From assembly GCA_944326355.1 (NCBI GenBank), contig CALVDO010000015.1, forward strand, positions 1 to 51,673: a stretch of DNA of 51,673 nucleotides, read 5' to 3'. The stretch comes from an uncultured Bacteroidales bacterium (GTDB lineage Bacteria; Bacteroidota; Bacteroidia; Bacteroidales; UBA932). The stretch's first letter is position 1. The number at the start of each line of letters is the position of its first letter. Below the pieces are notes generated by a model. It was given only the letters and a program-made list of their open reading frames with translations, was not told where the DNA came from and ran no database searches. Position numbers and translations under genes: made by a program. Below, in pieces: positions 51,231 to 51,673 of the stretch.

Positions 51231-51344
51231 ATGGTTTTCACATAATCAGCACCAAAAAACACAAATAATTTCACATTTTCAGGTATCTTATTGCTATTTT
51301 TTTCACATTATCGCATTATATTCGGCTATTAAAATCACATTTGA

Positions 51345-51584
51345 GACCGCAGACGAAGTGAGCATAATTTTCCTTTGGTAAACGACTATCGTAATCCCAT
51401 TGTGGCGGAGACTATGAAAGTGCTTGGCTTTGTCAACCGTTTCAGCCGGGGTGTGCTTCGTGTGGAAGAAGAGCTCAAAGAAAACGGCAATGGCAAACCG
51501 GACTTCAGTCTGAATCTCGGTACAGCCTTTATGGTAACGGAACATATCTCTCATTCATCGGCAGAAGGCATATGTGTCCGGTAA
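51345..51584 (+). pseudogene. Schlafen/AlbA_2-type ATP-binding protein, C-terminal remnant
   Basis: The frame opens after a TGA at 51342-51344 and soon reads HNFPLVNDYRNPIVAETMKV, then LGFVNRFSRGVLRVEEEL and a GKPDFSLNLGTAFMVT tail. This is the C-terminal block of Bacteroidales AlbA_2/Schlafen-like putative DNA-binding ATPases (usually about 380-480 residues). The DNA-binding N-terminal domain is absent and no start is evident upstream, so only about 80 residues remain. It is AT-rich like the neighbouring ATPase gene and probably part of the same acquired segment. The 89 bases after it to the window edge hold nothing I can name. Confidence 0.65.
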
Positions 51585-51673
51585 AAATCCGGACTAGTTA
51601 TTATAAAGTATAACAATTAAAATAAAGTAGGTTCGGTAGAACCATCCGGTTCATTGACAATATTGCAGTTAGG

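Overview
The window looks like a chromosomal segment of a fairly GC-rich gut-type Bacteroidales (Bacteroidota). The evidence is the parA-parB-DUF5683-lytic transglycosylase gene order, Bacteroidetes-type promoters with a TAnnTTTG -7 box upstream of many genes, lipoprotein signals followed by short acidic stretches, a TonB-dependent receptor with a carboxypeptidase-regulatory-like N-terminal domain, a type 2 PyrF, and an S9 dipeptidyl peptidase. Genus cannot be fixed from sequence alone. No rRNA, tRNA or CRISPR array was seen.

Left flank (1-4980) is a zone of gene decay. A helix-turn-helix gene of the kind carried by Bacteroidales mobile elements runs off the left edge. It abuts a 5'-truncated TolC-like gene, then an HlyD/EmrA-like adaptor with an internal deletion plus frameshift, then an apparently intact MFS pump. 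After a GNAT acetyltransferase come a C10 (streptopain-like) peptidase remnant and a lipoprotein gene interrupted by an in-frame TGA.

Core region (5000-40900) is dense housekeeping and metabolism: hpt-adk; a helix-hairpin-helix/outer-membrane protein; parA-parB-DUF5683-mltD-like operon; lipid kinase; RluA-type pseudouridine synthase divergent from holA; an ABC-2 exporter followed by a 5'-nucleotidase split into two genes; a DHA2 MFS pump; a heparinase II/III-like protein; yicC divergent from glnS; an alpha/beta hydrolase; M20 dipeptidase-pyrF; sdaA; a DPP IV-like peptidase/Gfo-Idh-MocA oxidoreductase/MATE operon; a secreted choloylglycine-hydrolase-family enzyme with a small helical protein; arcA; two small proteins of unknown function; gpsA.

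Surface-nutrition region (40980-49680): a pectin methylesterase-like lipoprotein with its own promoter, then an operon of TonB-dependent receptor, parallel beta-helix lipoprotein and acid-phosphatase-like lipoprotein, ended by a strong terminator. The operon has no SusD and is the best candidate here for an under-described system, plausibly for phosphorylated-compound scavenging at the cell surface. Divergent to it is a lipoprotein with one FnIII domain and three copies of an unrecognised repeat domain. The right flank (49840-51673) is visibly AT-richer: a DUF4143-type ATPase and a truncated Schlafen/AlbA-type protein, which suggests acquired DNA.
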